Shown here: positions 27,919 to 38,770 of the stretch, piece by piece
Position numbering within the stretch: position 1 is the stretch's first letter
How the letters are laid out: each line of letters opens with the position of its first letter
From: Pectobacterium zantedeschiae
GTDB taxonomy: Bacteria; Pseudomonadota; Gammaproteobacteria; Enterobacterales; Enterobacteriaceae
Reading direction: 5' to 3'
Length of the DNA: 64,000 nt
NCBI RefSeq assembly: GCF_004137795.1
Contig: NZ_NWTM01000001.1
Coordinates: forward strand, 3,134,035 to 3,198,034
The notes under the pieces: generated by a model
What the model was told of the DNA's origin: nothing
Seen by the model: only the letters and a program-made list of their open reading frames with translations
Database searches by the model: none
Made by a program: the position numbers and the translations under genes

Positions 27919-28745
27919 TAGTAACCGTCCGAATCCATGTCAGGCAGGAATTCGCTGCCCGACAGGCGGTAAACCTCAGTTTCCAGGCGACCATCCGGCA
28001 GCAAGTCTAAATAGCGCCATCCCGGCGCTACATTATCAATAGTGAAATTGGTACAGTGCGGTTTGAACTGCACGCAAGTCGACGGCGTTGCCAGCAGGCG
28101 GCGGCCATGCCAGTCAAAATCCATCTCCTGATGAATATGCCCACATAGCACAGTGTTCACCTGTGGATAACGATCCAGTACCGCAGAGAGATTGTGCGCA
28201 TTACGCAGGCTGTGCTGATCGAGCCAGGTACAACCGGAAGGGTGCGGATGATGGTGCAACAGCAGTAGCGTAAACCGATCGGGCTGGCTTTTCAGGCTAC
28301 GCTCCAACCATTCAAGCTGGTATTCGCTCAGTTCACCGTGCGGTACGCCAAACACCTGGCTATCCAGTAAGATAATCTGCCACTTGTCGCCCAGCAACAC
28401 ATGCTTGGACGGCGCAATACCAGCATCAGCCAGTGCGTCAACCATCGCGGGTTGGAAATCGTGGTTACCTGGAAGCCATACGCAAGGTGCAGGGATCTGT
28501 GCGATCCCACGTGAGAAATGGTGATAGGCTTGCAACGTATGATCCTGCGCCAAATCGCCCGTCGCCACGATTAAATCAAACACATCCTGCCGATCCTTGA
28601 TGGCATTCAGCACAGCGTGATAGCTACGATAGGTGTTGATACCCAGCAGGGTTTCATGCTCGCCCGCAAAAAGATGGGTATCTGTTATTTGTAAAATCCT
28701 GACTCTGGCGCCACTCGCCACAGGCAGTGTCAACAGGCTTTCCAA
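27918..28745 (-). CDS. cpdA: 3',5'-cyclic-AMP phosphodiesterase
   Basis: 275 residues. Class III phosphodiesterase that hydrolyses cAMP and so lowers CRP activity. Metallophosphoesterase motifs in order: QITDTHLF (D-X-H), VATGDLAQD (GD), LPGNHDF (GNHD), [11 protein letters not shown] and CGHIHQEMD (GHXH). The N-terminus [19 protein letters not shown] matches E. coli CpdA. It lies between yqiB and yqiA as in E. coli. Confidence 0.96.
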   Translation of the reverse strand: MESLLTLPVASGARVRILQITDTHLFAGEHETLLGINTYRSYHAVLNAIKDRQDVFDLIVATGDLAQDHTLQAYHHFSRGIAQIPAPCVWLPGNHDFQPAMVDALADAGIAPSKHVLLGDKWQIILLDSQVFGVPHGELSEYQLEWLERSLKSQPDRFTLLLLHHHPHPSGCTWLDQHSLRNAHNLSAVLDRYPQVNTVLCGHIHQEMDFDWHGRRLLATPSTCVQFKPHCTNFTIDNVAPGWRYLDLLPDGRLETEVYRLSGSEFLPDMDSDGY

Positions 28746-28775
28746 ATGGTGTCCTTGGTTACGTAAATCTGTCTC

Positions 28776-28863
28776 TACCCGTCATCTTTCAAATTGCAGA
28801 ATACGCTAGGTTTCCCTTGGTGGCTTGACCGTCGCCGTCCTGCGCCTTGAAATCTATTGGGTA
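28776..28863. repeat. Short inverted-repeat element overlapping the end of yqiB
   Basis: 88 bases with imperfect inverted ends: TACCCGTCATCTTTCAAATT at the left, and the right end read on the other strand is TACCCAATAGATTTCAAGG. The same TACCC...TTTCAAG/TTCAAG terminus occurs on the longer element at 59327-59524. The right end covers the last codons and stop of yqiB. It looks like a non-autonomous palindromic element (MITE-like) of the type scattered in soft-rot and related enterobacteria. Confidence 0.65.
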
Positions 28864-29285
28864 TCAAAAACCGGTATCGACATCGAACCATACGCCAAAC
28901 AATACTTTAGCCAATCAGCGAGAAACTGATTAATTTGATGCTTTTCGTCACGTTGATGTAACTTCTTATTAGGATAATCATAACGTGCTTTGAAACGAAA
29001 GATCTGCTGGCTGGCACACACTTCCGCAACCAACGCATCATGATACAACCTAACGCTCATCATTGGCAGACTCCAGTAGCTTACAGCAGGTGCCGTCTGC
29101 TTAATTTCGACCAATGAGGTATAGCGAGTAGATTCAAGAATCGTCAGTTGATAGACCGCATTATCGACGTGATAAACCGCGATTTCACCAACTTCATCAA
29201 CTTTTGGCAACAAACGCCGTAATTGCATGAAATTGGTTTCACATAGCCTCATCATGGCAGGGAAATCCGGTGTATAACGCTTCAT
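28854..29285 (-). CDS. yqiB: YqiB, DUF1249 protein
   Basis: 143 residues, function unknown; conserved between cpdA and nudF in enterobacteria. [16 protein letters not shown] at the start and [20 protein letters not shown] near the end are family hallmarks. E. coli YqiB ends ...AIPVY; here the end is SIPVFDTQ, and the added Asp-Thr-Gln and the TAG stop are encoded inside the inverted-repeat element at 28776-28863. No membrane segment or signal peptide. Confidence 0.93.
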   Translation of the reverse strand: MKRYTPDFPAMMRLCETNFMQLRRLLPKVDEVGEIAVYHVDNAVYQLTILESTRYTSLVEIKQTAPAVSYWSLPMMSVRLYHDALVAEVCASQQIFRFKARYDYPNKKLHQRDEKHQINQFLADWLKYCLAYGSMSIPVFDTQ

Positions 29286-29289
29286 AAAT

Positions 29290-29922
29290 TCAACCCACCC
29301 ACGCGCGCTTCAGTTCTTCATGGTGCAACGCCAACCATTGCAAGGCAATGACAGACGCCGCGTTATCAACAATCCCCGCTTCAACCCATTGATAGCTCTG
29401 CTCACGGCTCACCACATGTACGCGGATATCTTCATTTTCTTCCGCCAGGCCGTGAATCCCTGTCGCCGTACGGGTATCCACTTCACCCACCATCACCGCC
29501 AGACGTTCGCTGGTGCCACCGGGGCTGGAAAGATAGTTGATTATCGGTCGGCAGCGGCCAACCCTTAATCCAGCCTCTTCCTCGGCTTCACGCCGCGCCA
29601 CATCTTCGTCGCTTTCTCCTGGTTCAATCATGCCAGCCACCAGCTCAAACAGCCAGGGAGATGCGCTGGTGTCATAGGCAGCGATACGAATCTGTTCTAT
29701 TAATACCACTTCATCACGCACCGGATCGTAAGGCAGCAACACCACGGCATGGCCACGATCTAAAATCTCACGGCTGACTTCACCACTCATACCACCATTA
29801 AACAGGCGATGACGGAAGCGGTAACGCTCCAGCGAAAAAAAACCGTCGTACAACGTTTCACGTGCAATAATTTCTACATCATCTTTGGTGAAAGTAACTG
29901 GGCCGGATACGGAAGACGCCAT
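29290..29922 (-). CDS. nudF: ADP-ribose pyrophosphatase
   Basis: 210 residues. Nudix enzyme that splits ADP-ribose into AMP and ribose 5-phosphate. The Nudix box is complete: [14 protein letters not shown] followed by REAEEEAGL (about residues 97-119), with the downstream ADP-ribose pattern PGGTSERL. It starts the leftward nudF-yqiB-cpdA-yqiA-parE block (4-base gap to yqiB) and is divergent from tolC. Length matches the E. coli protein. Confidence 0.95.
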   Translation of the reverse strand: MASSVSGPVTFTKDDVEIIARETLYDGFFSLERYRFRHRLFNGGMSGEVSREILDRGHAVVLLPYDPVRDEVVLIEQIRIAAYDTSASPWLFELVAGMIEPGESDEDVARREAEEEAGLRVGRCRPIINYLSSPGGTSERLAVMVGEVDTRTATGIHGLAEENEDIRVHVVSREQSYQWVEAGIVDNAASVIALQWLALHHEELKRAWVG

Positions 29923-30149
29923 GGCTGCACTCCTGTAACAAGTATTAATGGAATTCGGTATTGTATGGCGGAATCCGCTGTCATTATACTCATCATTGTT
30001 TTTGAACGTTTATTAGGCATAACGTCCGCGAGGTGGGACTATATCCCTCCGTCGCATCAGTTTTCGATGCCTTACTGAATCGCAAAACGTCGCACTGAAT
30101 CATCCAACGGGCCAATTTACCTGACCATTTGGACATATTCCGCTGAAAG

Positions 30150-30168
30150 ATGGCACGTTCAGCTACCT
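30150..30168 (+). promoter_or_regulatory. Candidate marbox in the tolC promoter region
   Basis: ATGGCACGTTCAGCTACCT matches the Mar/Sox/Rob box consensus AYnGCACnnWnnRYYAAAY except at two A positions. A possible -10, TAGAAT (30190-30195), lies downstream. E. coli tolC is known to be activated by MarA, SoxS and Rob. The rest of the 336-base nudF-tolC gap shows no gene. Confidence 0.5.
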
Positions 30169-30258
30169 TATCCTATTGGCAGATTCTGATAGAATCGACA
30201 ATTATTCGTCTACAGACAGCGCTACCATCGCGAGATTGCTGCACAACAAGGAATGCAA

Positions 30259-31653
30259 ATGAAGAAATTGCTCCCTCTTCTTATTGGTCTGAGCCTGGGT
30301 GGCTTTAGCGCCATGAGTCAGGCGGAAAACCTGTTACAGGTCTACCAACAGGCAAAAAGCACCAACCCTGATTTACGCAGCTCTGCGGCAACCCGCGACG
30401 CCGCGTTTGAAAAAATCAACGAATCACGCAGCCCATTACTACCGCAGTTGGGTTTAGGCGCTGACTATACCTACAACAAAGGCTATCGTGACAGCAAAGG
30501 CGTCAACAGCGACGTCAAGGGTGCGTCACTGCAATTAACCCAGACGCTGTTCGACATGTCCAAATGGCGTGCGCTGACGTTGCAGGAAAAACAGGCCGGT
30601 ATTGAAGACGTAACCTATCAGACCGCTCAGCAAAACCTGATGCTGAACACGGCGACCGCTTATTTCAACGTACTGCGCGCTATTGACTCACTGTCCTACA
30701 TCAATGCACAGAAACAGGCGATTTATCGCCAGTTGGATCAAACGACACAGCGTTTCAACGTAGGTTTGGTTGCCATTACCGACGTTCAGAACGCCCGTGC
30801 CCAGTATGACAGCGTGTTGGCAAATGAAGTGTTGACACGTAATACGCTGGATAATGCACTGGAATCCCTGCGCCAGATAACTGGCAATTTCTACCCGCAA
30901 TTGGCTGGTCTGAACATCGAACGTTTCTCTACCCAGAAACCGGAAGCCGTTAACAACCTGCTGAAAGAAGCCGAAAACCGTAACCTGAACCTGTTGTCCG
31001 CACGTTTGAGCCAGGATTTGGCACGTGAGCAGATCCGTTCCGCCGAAACAGGCTATATGCCAACGCTGGATCTCACCGCATCGACGGGCGTGAGCGATAC
31101 TCGCTACTCGGGTTCAAGAACACAGAACAGTAACTCATTTAACGATTCAGACGCTGGGCAGCATAAAGTGGGGATTAACTTCACTCTGCCACTTTACAGC
31201 GGTGGCGCGACCAATTCTCAGGTGAAGCAGGCGCAGCACAGCTATGTTAGTTCTAGTGAACTGCTGGAAAGCGCACACCGTTCCGTTATTCAGACGGTAC
31301 GCTCATCGTTTAACAACATTTCAGCCTCCATCAGCAGCATCAACGCTTACAAACAGGCTGAAGTGTCTGCACAGAGCTCTCTGGATGCAATGGAAGCCGG
31401 TTATCAGGTAGGAACGCGCACCATCGTTGACGTACTTGATGCAACTACCACGCTGTATAACGCCAAACAGCAGCTCTCCAGCGCGCGTTATGATTACCTG
31501 ATTAATCAGTTAAATATCAAGTCCGCGCAGGGCACTCTGAGCGAAGCCGACCTGCAAGCGCTGAATGCGTCATTAGGTCAGCCAGTATCAACAACACCGA
31601 CTGTAACAGACAATACTGCTCCGCAGGCAATGACCACCTCAGCGCAGCGTTAA
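30259..31653 (+). CDS. tolC: Outer-membrane efflux channel TolC
   Basis: 464 residues. Trimeric outer-membrane channel used by AcrAB-type pumps and type I secretion. I chose the ATG at 30259 (MKKLLPLLIGLSLGG) because AAGGA lies 7 bases upstream and E. coli TolC starts alike; an ATG two codons earlier is too close. Signal peptide to about residue 22 (SQA/EN). Two OEP repeats, with LPQLGLGADYTY and LPLYSGGATNSQV marking the repeat strands. The C-terminal tail is rich in Thr and Gln. Followed by a terminator and ygiBC. Confidence 0.97.
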   Translation: MKKLLPLLIGLSLGGFSAMSQAENLLQVYQQAKSTNPDLRSSAATRDAAFEKINESRSPLLPQLGLGADYTYNKGYRDSKGVNSDVKGASLQLTQTLFDMSKWRALTLQEKQAGIEDVTYQTAQQNLMLNTATAYFNVLRAIDSLSYINAQKQAIYRQLDQTTQRFNVGLVAITDVQNARAQYDSVLANEVLTRNTLDNALESLRQITGNFYPQLAGLNIERFSTQKPEAVNNLLKEAENRNLNLLSARLSQDLAREQIRSAETGYMPTLDLTASTGVSDTRYSGSRTQNSNSFNDSDAGQHKVGINFTLPLYSGGATNSQVKQAQHSYVSSSELLESAHRSVIQTVRSSFNNISASISSINAYKQAEVSAQSSLDAMEAGYQVGTRTIVDVLDATTTLYNAKQQLSSARYDYLINQLNIKSAQGTLSEADLQALNASLGQPVSTTPTVTDNTAPQAMTTSAQR

Positions 31654-31680
31654 TCTGACACGTTGGTAAGCATCAGATAC

Positions 31681-31706
31681 AGGGGAACCACGGTTCCCCT
31701 TTTTTA
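31681..31706 (+). terminator. Terminator after tolC
   Basis: AGGGGAACC (31681-31689) and GGTTCCCCT (31692-31700) form a 9-bp stem with a 2-base spacer, followed by a run of T. About 28 bases past the tolC stop. Confidence 0.85.
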
Positions 31707-32117
31707 TATCCGCATTTTTTCCACAAAATAACGTAACGGCATCAGCACGCTGGGGCCGTCTTCTTTCTTCATAAGGAGAAACGTTGCACGACTCAAAGCC
31801 TATCCCAGTAGGCGTGATTGGTGCAGCCAGTTTGGACACGGACAGCGCGCAGACAACATGTAACGCATGTTGAACGGACGCAGCTCCGACCCTACGGGCC
31901 GTCCCAAGGGGCGTTCAAACGCCATTGCGTTTGTGCGAACACTGCCCAGGTTCAAAATGGCAAATGAAATAGCCCTCATGGGTAGGATTTTAATGTATAG
32001 CAACGTAAAGACCCCCTCCGTTACACCCATTGCCGCTTTAAATTCAAGCAACGTTCCCCTATTCTTAGGCACACTTATTTGTTATTGGCCGTGATGCTTT
32101 GCTCTGGGATAAACACA
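31707..32117 (+). other. tolC-ygiB gap with candidate leader or YgiA-like ORF
   Basis: 411 bases. An ORF of 75 codons (31867-32094, beginning MLNGRSSDPTGRPKGRSN) sits where E. coli carries the doubtful gene ygiA in the tolC-ygiABC group. Its start region contains GGACG (31875-31879) pairing with CGTCC (31911-31915) and a GCGTTCAAACGC hairpin. The base-paired look suggests a structured leader of ygiB at least as much as a coding gene. No clear ribosome site precedes the ORF. Confidence 0.35.
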
Positions 32118-32792
32118 ATGAAACGCACAAAAAATATTAATCAGGAAATGTTCCGCAAGGAATGGCGAACGCACCGTCTGGCACCTGTTGCTTTGGCCGT
32201 CAGCGCCGTATTTTTCCTCGCGGGCTGCGAACAAACCGATGAAACCGTCTCCCTCTACCAGAATGCGGATGACTGTTCGTCAGCGAACCCGTCAATGGCT
32301 GCCCAATGCACCACCGCGTACAATAATGCGTTAAAAGAAGCGGAAAAAACGGCCCCCAAATACGCGACGAAAGAAGACTGCGTAGCGGAATTTGGCGAAG
32401 CACAATGTACCCAAACTCCCGCACCTGCACAGGCAGGCATGGCAGCAGAATCTCAACAGGGCGGAGGTATGTCCTGGATGCCATTGATGGCCGGTTACAT
32501 GATGGGCAGAATGATGGGTGGCGGTGCCGGTTTCGCACAGCAGCCGCTATTCAGTCCAAAAACGCCAGCCAGCCCAGCCAATGGCCAATTTGTTGATGCC
32601 GCTGGTAAAAACTACGGCAACGCGACAACAGGCCGCACAATGACCGTGCCTAAAACCGCACTGGCACCAAAACCTGCGACAACCTCGACCATCACGCGTG
32701 GTGGCTTTGGTGAAACAGTCGCGAAGCAAAACAGCATGCAACGCAGCAGCGCCAGCTCAAGTTCCAGCTCTTCCCGTAGCATGGGCGGCTGA
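32118..32792 (+). CDS. ygiB: YgiB, DUF1190 lipoprotein-like protein
   Basis: 224 residues from the ATG at 32118 ([12 protein letters not shown]). Function unknown; conserved after tolC. Hydrophobic segment then AVFFLAGC, a lipobox-like end, followed by a Cys-rich domain ([28 protein letters not shown]), a Gly/Met-rich centre ([11 protein letters not shown]) and a Ser-rich tail ([15 protein letters not shown]). Eleven bases before ygiC, so the two form one unit. In E. coli the group is linked genetically to tolC. Confidence 0.92.
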   Translation: MKRTKNINQEMFRKEWRTHRLAPVALAVSAVFFLAGCEQTDETVSLYQNADDCSSANPSMAAQCTTAYNNALKEAEKTAPKYATKEDCVAEFGEAQCTQTPAPAQAGMAAESQQGGGMSWMPLMAGYMMGRMMGGGAGFAQQPLFSPKTPASPANGQFVDAAGKNYGNATTGRTMTVPKTALAPKPATTSTITRGGFGETVAKQNSMQRSSASSSSSSSRSMGG

Positions 32793-32803
32793 GGACGTAT
32801 CGA

Positions 32804-33964
32804 ATGAAGCGGATAGATATTACAGCGCGTCCTGACTGGCAGGAAAAAGCCACCGAATTTGGTTTTCGTTTCCACACCATGTACGGCGAGCCCTACTGGA
32901 GCGAAGAGGCATACTACCAGTTCACGCTTGCTCAGATCGAAGAGCTGGAAGAAACCACGGCAGAACTGCACCAGATGTGTCTGCAAGTAGTGGAAAAAGT
33001 CATTAACAGTGACGCGCTGCTCGCCAAATTTCAAATTCCTAAACACACCTGGGAATTCGTCAGACACTCATGGCGCACCAATCAGCCTTCGCTGTATTCG
33101 CGTCTCGATCTGGCGTATGACGGCAAATCTCCAGCTAAGCTGCTGGAAAACAATGCGGACACGCCAACATCGCTGTACGAAGCTGCTTTTTTCCAATGGT
33201 TGTGGCTGGAAGATCAAATCAACGCCGGAAATCTGCCGCAGAATTCTGACCAGTACAACAGCATTCAGGAAAAGCTGATCGAACGCTTTGAAGAGCTAAA
33301 GCTGAACCACGGCTTTGGCTTGCTGCACTTTGCCTGCTGCCAGGATACGGAAGAAGATCGCGGTACGGTGCAATATCTTCAGGATTGCGCTCTGGAAGCG
33401 GGCCTGCCAAGCGAATTTCTGTACATCGAGGAAATTGGCCTCGGTGAGAAAGGTCAGTTTACCGACCCTGAAAATCAGGTAATTGGTAACCTGTTCAAGC
33501 TGTATCCGTGGGAATTCATGCTGCGTGAAATGTTTTCCACCAAGCTGGAAGATGCTGGCGTGCGTTGGCTGGAGCCTGCTTGGAAAAGTATCATTTCCAA
33601 TAAAGCGCTGCTGCCGATGCTGTGGGAAATGTTCCCGAATCACCCCAATCTGCTTCCTGCCTACTTTGCGGAAGATGAACATCCCGAACTGGACAGCTAC
33701 GTCATCAAGCCGCTGTTTTCACGCGAGGGGGCGAACATCCGGATCGTTGAAAACGGAAAAGAGATTGCGTCAGCCGACGGCCCTTACGGCGAAGAAGGTA
33801 TGATCGTCCAGCAATATCATCAATTGCCGAAGTTCGGCGACAGCTACACGCTGATTGGTAGTTGGTTGGTGAACGATCAGCCTTGCGGTATCGGCGTACG
33901 TGAAGATCGTGCTCTGATCACGCAGGATCTCTCGCGCTTCTATCCGCACACCATTCTGGATTAA
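32804..33964 (+). CDS. ygiC: YgiC, glutathionylspermidine-synthase-like ATP-grasp protein
   Basis: 386 residues. Matches the C-terminal synthetase domain of glutathionylspermidine synthase, an ATP-grasp ligase forming amide bonds with a polyamine; E. coli YgiC lacks the amidase half and its real substrate is not settled. Marks: [20 protein letters not shown] (Mg/ATP contacts), [19 protein letters not shown] and [16 protein letters not shown] precedes the ATG. Co-transcribed with ygiB; a terminator follows. Confidence 0.93.
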   Translation: MKRIDITARPDWQEKATEFGFRFHTMYGEPYWSEEAYYQFTLAQIEELEETTAELHQMCLQVVEKVINSDALLAKFQIPKHTWEFVRHSWRTNQPSLYSRLDLAYDGKSPAKLLENNADTPTSLYEAAFFQWLWLEDQINAGNLPQNSDQYNSIQEKLIERFEELKLNHGFGLLHFACCQDTEEDRGTVQYLQDCALEAGLPSEFLYIEEIGLGEKGQFTDPENQVIGNLFKLYPWEFMLREMFSTKLEDAGVRWLEPAWKSIISNKALLPMLWEMFPNHPNLLPAYFAEDEHPELDSYVIKPLFSREGANIRIVENGKEIASADGPYGEEGMIVQQYHQLPKFGDSYTLIGSWLVNDQPCGIGVREDRALITQDLSRFYPHTILD

Positions 33965-33984
33965 GCCGCAAAATTGAAAGTAAT

Positions 33985-34013
33985 AAGGCACGGTTTTCAC
34001 CGTGCCTTCTCAT
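33985..34013. terminator. Terminator between ygiC and ygiD
   Basis: AAGGCACGG (33985-33993) and CCGTGCCTT (34000-34008), 6-base loop, followed by a T/C-rich tract. It lies between convergent ygiC and ygiD; the symmetrical stem could serve both. Confidence 0.75.
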
Positions 34014-34032
34014 TTCTAAAGCAAAGAGTAGG

Positions 34033-34818
34033 TTATCCCACCTGTACCGACAGCATACTCAGCGATCCCATCTCGAGCCCATCAACGGGAATACTAATCG
34101 CTTCTTTGCCATCCCAACTGCCCAGCACATAAAGCAGCGGGAAATAGTGATCGGGCGTCGGGTTAGATAATGCGGCACCATCATGCTGCATAAAATTAAC
34201 CAGCGGATGGTCGTCTCCCTGATAAGTCAGGTTATCACGCACATATTGATTGAATGAGACGGCCCAAGGATAAGGCTCCGCATCACCGTCCCATTTCACC
34301 ATCCGCAGGTTATGCACGACGTTGCCACTGGCCACAATCATGAAGCCTTCATCACGCAGTGCCGCCAGCTTGCGCCCTAGCTCGTAGTGATACTCAGCAG
34401 GCTGTGTGCCGTCCACGCTCAGTTGCACAACAGGGATATCCGCATTTGGGTACATCTTAATCAGCACGCCCCAGGAACCATGATCCAAACCCCACTGGCT
34501 TTGATCGGCGGTAACAGGATACGGAGCTAGCACCTGCTGGATTCTCGCCGCTAACTCAGGTGAGCCGGGGGCTGGATACTGGGTATCAAACAGCGCCTGT
34601 GGGAAACCGCCAAAATCATGGATTGTGCGTGGTTTCTCCATCGCCGTCACAGCCGTGCCACGGGTATACCAGTGGGCAGAAACGGCAATAATTGCCTTCG
34701 GACGCGGCAGCGTCTCGCCTAGCGTTTGCCATGCCTGAGTATAAGTATTGCTTTCCAACACGTTCATCGGGCTACCGTGGCCGAGGAACAATGCAGGCAT
34801 CCGGGAAGTGTTGTTCAT
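34033..34818 (-). CDS. ygiD: 4,5-DOPA extradiol dioxygenase YgiD
   Basis: 261 residues from the ATG at 34818 (MNNTSRMPALFLG), eight bases after GAGG; an ATG two codons earlier is too close to it. LigB-type extradiol dioxygenase; E. coli YgiD opens the ring of L-DOPA. Metal ligands: FLGHGSPMN (His), SAHWYTRG (His) and the SGNVVHNLR block (His). Convergent with ygiBC, as in E. coli. Confidence 0.93.
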   Translation of the reverse strand: MNNTSRMPALFLGHGSPMNVLESNTYTQAWQTLGETLPRPKAIIAVSAHWYTRGTAVTAMEKPRTIHDFGGFPQALFDTQYPAPGSPELAARIQQVLAPYPVTADQSQWGLDHGSWGVLIKMYPNADIPVVQLSVDGTQPAEYHYELGRKLAALRDEGFMIVASGNVVHNLRMVKWDGDAEPYPWAVSFNQYVRDNLTYQGDDHPLVNFMQHDGAALSNPTPDHYFPLLYVLGSWDGKEAISIPVDGLEMGSLSMLSVQVG

Positions 34819-34975
34819 AGTCATATCCTCTGAAAGATGTCAGCGAACGTGCCGCAGCACGTGATGACATTACTCTACGCGCTTTATGACATAGAAAAAG
34901 TCAGAGTTATGTGATGGAGAACATCAATTAATTTGAAATTGCCTGAATATCTACTAGTCCAGGATGAGGAAAAGC

Positions 34976-34999
34976 AAAACCCCGCCGAAGCGGGGTTTT
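34976..34999 (-). terminator. rnpB terminator
   Basis: ACCCCGC and GCGGGGT with a TTCG-type loop, then TTTTGCTTTT on the minus strand, just past the 3' end of RNase P RNA. Confidence 0.88.
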
Positions 35000-35005
35000 A
35001 TGATG

Positions 35006-35383
<378 letters not shown>

Positions 35384-35408
35384 GGCGCGGATAATAGGGT
35401 AAATTGCC

Positions 35409-36296
35409 CTACTTGTCATCCCCCGATTCATCACTCTCACCTTCTTGCTCCAACCCATAGCGGTAAAGTGCATTTTTCTTCACGCCGTGAATTTCAGCCG
35501 CCAATGCCGCCGCTTTCTTCAGCGGTAGCTCAGCGCGCAATAGTGCCAACGTGCGCAGAGCCTCGGAGGGCAGGAGGTTCTCATCCACCTGATGCCCCTC
35601 GACAATCAGTACCATTTCCCCTTTGCGGCGATTCTCATCTTCTTTCACCCAGGCAAGCAGTTCACCCACAGGCGCGCCATGAATCGACTCCCAGGTTTTA
35701 GTGATTTCGCGCGCTAACACCACATAGCGCTCAGCCCCCAGTACTTCACTGATATCCTGCAAGCTGTCCAAAAGACGATGTGTCGATTCGTAGAAAATCA
35801 GCGTGCGGGGTTCTTCTCCTAGCTCACGCAGCTTATCTTTGCGCCCTTTGGTTTTGGCTGGGAGAAAACCTTCATAGCAAAAACGATCGGACGCCAGACC
35901 TGAGGCGGAGAGTGCCGTTATCGCTGCACACGCGCCCGGTAGTGGTACGACGCGAACGCCCGCTTCGCGGCAACGTCGAACCAAATGGTAACCAGGGTCG
36001 TTAATCAGCGGCGTTCCCGCATCTGAAACCAGCGCGATGCTTTGCCCTGACTGCAATTTAGCCAGCAACACATCCGCTTTTTGTTGTTCGTTATGGTCGT
36101 GTAATGCGAACAGCCGCGCATTAATCGCAAAATGTTGTAACAGCAAACCGGTATGGCGGGTATCCTCGGCGGCGATCAGATCAACGCTTGCCAATACTGC
36201 TAGCGCACGCTGCGTGATGTCGCCCAGATTGCCGATTGGCGTAGGGACAATGTAGAGGGTAGATGCAGAAATATCTGCTTGTTGGTCTTGATTCAT
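35409..36296 (-). CDS. rsmI: 16S rRNA C1402 2'-O-methyltransferase
   Basis: 295 residues. RsmI methylates the ribose of C1402 in 16S rRNA, in the decoding centre. Tetrapyrrole-methylase fold: [35 protein letters not shown] (SAM loop), GACAAITAL and FYESTHR are visible. Divergent from lpoA. Downstream is rnpB (26 bases away, same strand), so a read-through transcript is possible. Confidence 0.96.
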   Translation of the reverse strand: MNQDQQADISASTLYIVPTPIGNLGDITQRALAVLASVDLIAAEDTRHTGLLLQHFAINARLFALHDHNEQQKADVLLAKLQSGQSIALVSDAGTPLINDPGYHLVRRCREAGVRVVPLPGACAAITALSASGLASDRFCYEGFLPAKTKGRKDKLRELGEEPRTLIFYESTHRLLDSLQDISEVLGAERYVVLAREITKTWESIHGAPVGELLAWVKEDENRRKGEMVLIVEGHQVDENLLPSEALRTLALLRAELPLKKAAALAAEIHGVKKNALYRYGLEQEGESDESGDDK

Positions 36297-36357
36297 TGTT
36301 TCATCCGGGTTGCCGATTTAATATTGAGCATCTTTAAAAAAAATCACTGGATACAGT

Positions 36358-38376
36358 ATGCTTCCCTTTCATTTCGTCCGTACCCAGGCAGGGCGTGCTA
36401 TCCCTGTTTTGTTAGCGGCACTGTTTCTCGCAGGCTGTCCAAGTCAGGCACCGCAGAGCCCACCACCCGAGGTTCAGGGCAAAGCCGACGCATCATCCGA
36501 TTATTATCTGCAACAGATGCAGCAAAGTAGCGATAATAACAAGGCTGACTGGCAATTACTTGCTATTCGTTCCCTACTACAGGAAGGGAAAGCTCCTCAG
36601 GCAAGCCAACAGTTCAGCACCCTGCCAGAAAAACTGAGCGCGGCGCAGAAGCAAGAACAGCAGCTACTCAGTGCAGAACTGTCTGTCGCTCAGAACAGTA
36701 TGGACGCGGCTAAAGCCGCGCTGAGCCAGCTTGATGTAAGCGCACTTTCCGATCAGCAAAAACAGCGTTACTACCAGACGCAAATCAAAACAGCACAAGG
36801 ACGTCCTTCCATTGAGCTGCTGCGGGCTTACATCGCTCAGGAACCACTGCTGAAAGGCGACGAACATCAGATGAACCTCGATCAGACCTGGCTGGCATTG
36901 ACACAAATGTCACCGCAGGAGTCTGGGGCGCTGCTGATTAACGCAAATGAAAACGTGCTCCAGGGCTGGGTGGATCTGCTGAACAACTACCAGAACAACC
37001 GCGAATCGCCCGATCAGTTACAGAGCGCGATTCAGGACTGGCAAACCCGTTATCCGCATCATCCTGCTGCGAAAAAACTGCCTACACAGTTAAATCAGGT
37101 CATCAATTATCAGCCGTCGTCAGTCAATAGCATCGCTCTGCTGTTGCCGCTTAACGGTCAGGCGCAGGTTTTCGCCAATGCTATTCAGCAAGGTTTTAAC
37201 GCGGCAAAGAATGGTCAGATAGCCAACGCGCCCGTATCTGCTCCTGCTGTTCCCTCAACGGATGCGACACAAGCTGGACAGATGACACCATCATCGGATG
37301 GACAGAGCGCCCAGTCACCTGCGCCATACAGCGATCAGGCGGTAGCATCAACGACACCAGCACCTGAAGCACAGGCTACAAGCACAGGGCTGTCCAGTTC
37401 GCTCCCGGTAAAAGTGTATGACACGTCTTCGCAACCGCTGGCCAATATTCTTACACAGGCACAGCAGGATGGCGCATCACTGGTCATCGGTCCGCTGCTG
37501 AAAAATGAAGTGGATCAGTTGGCTAACAGTCAGTCGCCGCTGAATATTTTGGCACTGAACCAGCCAGAACATGTCGAAAACAGCCCTAACATCTGCTATT
37601 TCGCCCTCTCCCCAGAAGATGAAGCCAGAGATGCTGCAAAATTTATCCACCAGCAGGGTAAACAGCAGCCGCTGGTCTTAGCCCCTCGCGGTGCGCTGGG
37701 CGACCGTATCGTCAACGCATTCGCTCAGGCCTGGAACCAGCAAAGCGGCACCAGTTCTCTGCAACAACGCTTTGGTAACACGGCAGAGTTAAAACAGGCC
37801 ATCAATAGCGGTGCGGGCTTAAGCCTGAACGGCCAGCCCGTTAACGTGTCGCAACAGCCGACACAGCCGGGTACCACTATCGGCGGTCTGACCATCCCGT
37901 CACAGGTTCAACCAACGACCAGTTCGTCAGTGAGTGGCAATATCGATGCGGTCTATATCATCGCAACACCAGACGAGCTGGCGCTGATTAAGCCGATGAT
38001 CGACATGCGCACCACGTCGCGTGCGCGTCCGGCGCTCTATGCCAGCTCACGTAGCTTCCAGGCTGGATTAGGCCCTGATTTCCGCCTCGAAATGGAAGGT
38101 TTGCAGTTCAGCGATATCCCACTGCTTGCTGGCGCGAATCCAGCATTGATGCAGCAGGTCAGCAGCCAGTTTAAAAACGATTACTCGTTAGTCCGCCTGT
38201 ATGCCATGGGGATGGATGCCTGGACGCTCGCCAGCCACTTTGGTGAAATGCGCCAGATTCCGGGCCACCAGATTTCCGGCGCAACAGGAATGTTGAGTTC
38301 AGGACCGGATTGCACTATCAATCGGCAGTTAACCTGGCAGCAGTATCGTCAGGGCCAGTTGGTACCCGTTCTCTGA
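36358..38376 (+). CDS. lpoA: Penicillin-binding protein activator LpoA
   Basis: 672 residues. Outer-membrane lipoprotein that reaches through the periplasm and stimulates PBP1A. Lipobox LFLAGC at about residues 22-27. N-terminal TPR-like helical half (residues 30-250), then a Pro/Ser/Thr/Gln-rich linker (about 290-345), then an ABC-substrate-binding-like C-domain with [22 protein letters not shown] and [17 protein letters not shown], matching E. coli LpoA throughout. Overlaps the yraN frame by 67 bases if the TTG start of yraN is used. Confidence 0.95.
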   Translation: MLPFHFVRTQAGRAIPVLLAALFLAGCPSQAPQSPPPEVQGKADASSDYYLQQMQQSSDNNKADWQLLAIRSLLQEGKAPQASQQFSTLPEKLSAAQKQEQQLLSAELSVAQNSMDAAKAALSQLDVSALSDQQKQRYYQTQIKTAQGRPSIELLRAYIAQEPLLKGDEHQMNLDQTWLALTQMSPQESGALLINANENVLQGWVDLLNNYQNNRESPDQLQSAIQDWQTRYPHHPAAKKLPTQLNQVINYQPSSVNSIALLLPLNGQAQVFANAIQQGFNAAKNGQIANAPVSAPAVPSTDATQAGQMTPSSDGQSAQSPAPYSDQAVASTTPAPEAQATSTGLSSSLPVKVYDTSSQPLANILTQAQQDGASLVIGPLLKNEVDQLANSQSPLNILALNQPEHVENSPNICYFALSPEDEARDAAKFIHQQGKQQPLVLAPRGALGDRIVNAFAQAWNQQSGTSSLQQRFGNTAELKQAINSGAGLSLNGQPVNVSQQPTQPGTTIGGLTIPSQVQPTTSSSVSGNIDAVYIIATPDELALIKPMIDMRTTSRARPALYASSRSFQAGLGPDFRLEMEGLQFSDIPLLAGANPALMQQVSSQFKNDYSLVRLYAMGMDAWTLASHFGEMRQIPGHQISGATGMLSSGPDCTINRQLTWQQYRQGQLVPVL

Positions 38377-38729
38377 ATCAACGAGCGGCTGGCGCAGTTT
38401 ACGAACAACAGGCTCGGCGCTATCTTGAACGCGCAGGCCTCACCTTCACCGCCGCGAATGTTACGCTACGCGGCGGCGAACTGGATTTGATCATGCGCGA
38501 TCGCCATATCTGGGTGTTTGTCGAAGTGCGCTATCGGCGCAACGCACATTTTGGTGATGCAGCAGCCAGCATCACCCGACGCAAACAGCAGCGGTTACTG
38601 CATGCCGCCACTGTGTGGTTAGCGCAACGAGATGCCAGCTTTGACACAGTGGATTGCCGTTTTGACGTGCTGGCCATTACGGGCGAACAGTTCAACTGGA
38701 TCCCCAATGCCTTTGCTGCACAGGGATAA
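38310..38729 (+). CDS. yraN: YraN, UPF0102 nuclease-like protein
   Basis: 139 residues. Belongs to the restriction-endonuclease-like UPF0102 family; role not established. Core motifs: [10 protein letters not shown] (D-X-D of the PD-ExK core) and [14 protein letters not shown] (E-X-R/K). There is no ATG: the frame opens with TTG at 38310 preceded by AGGA, inside the end of lpoA, so translational coupling is likely. A shorter start just after the lpoA stop is possible. The family match itself is firm. Confidence 0.88.
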   Translation: MHYQSAVNLAAVSSGPVGTRSLNQRAAGAVYEQQARRYLERAGLTFTAANVTLRGGELDLIMRDRHIWVFVEVRYRRNAHFGDAAASITRRKQQRLLHAATVWLAQRDASFDTVDCRFDVLAITGEQFNWIPNAFAAQG

Positions 38730-38770
38730 TACATCCTTGATGAATTTCAATTTACGTAGGTTAATTCAAC

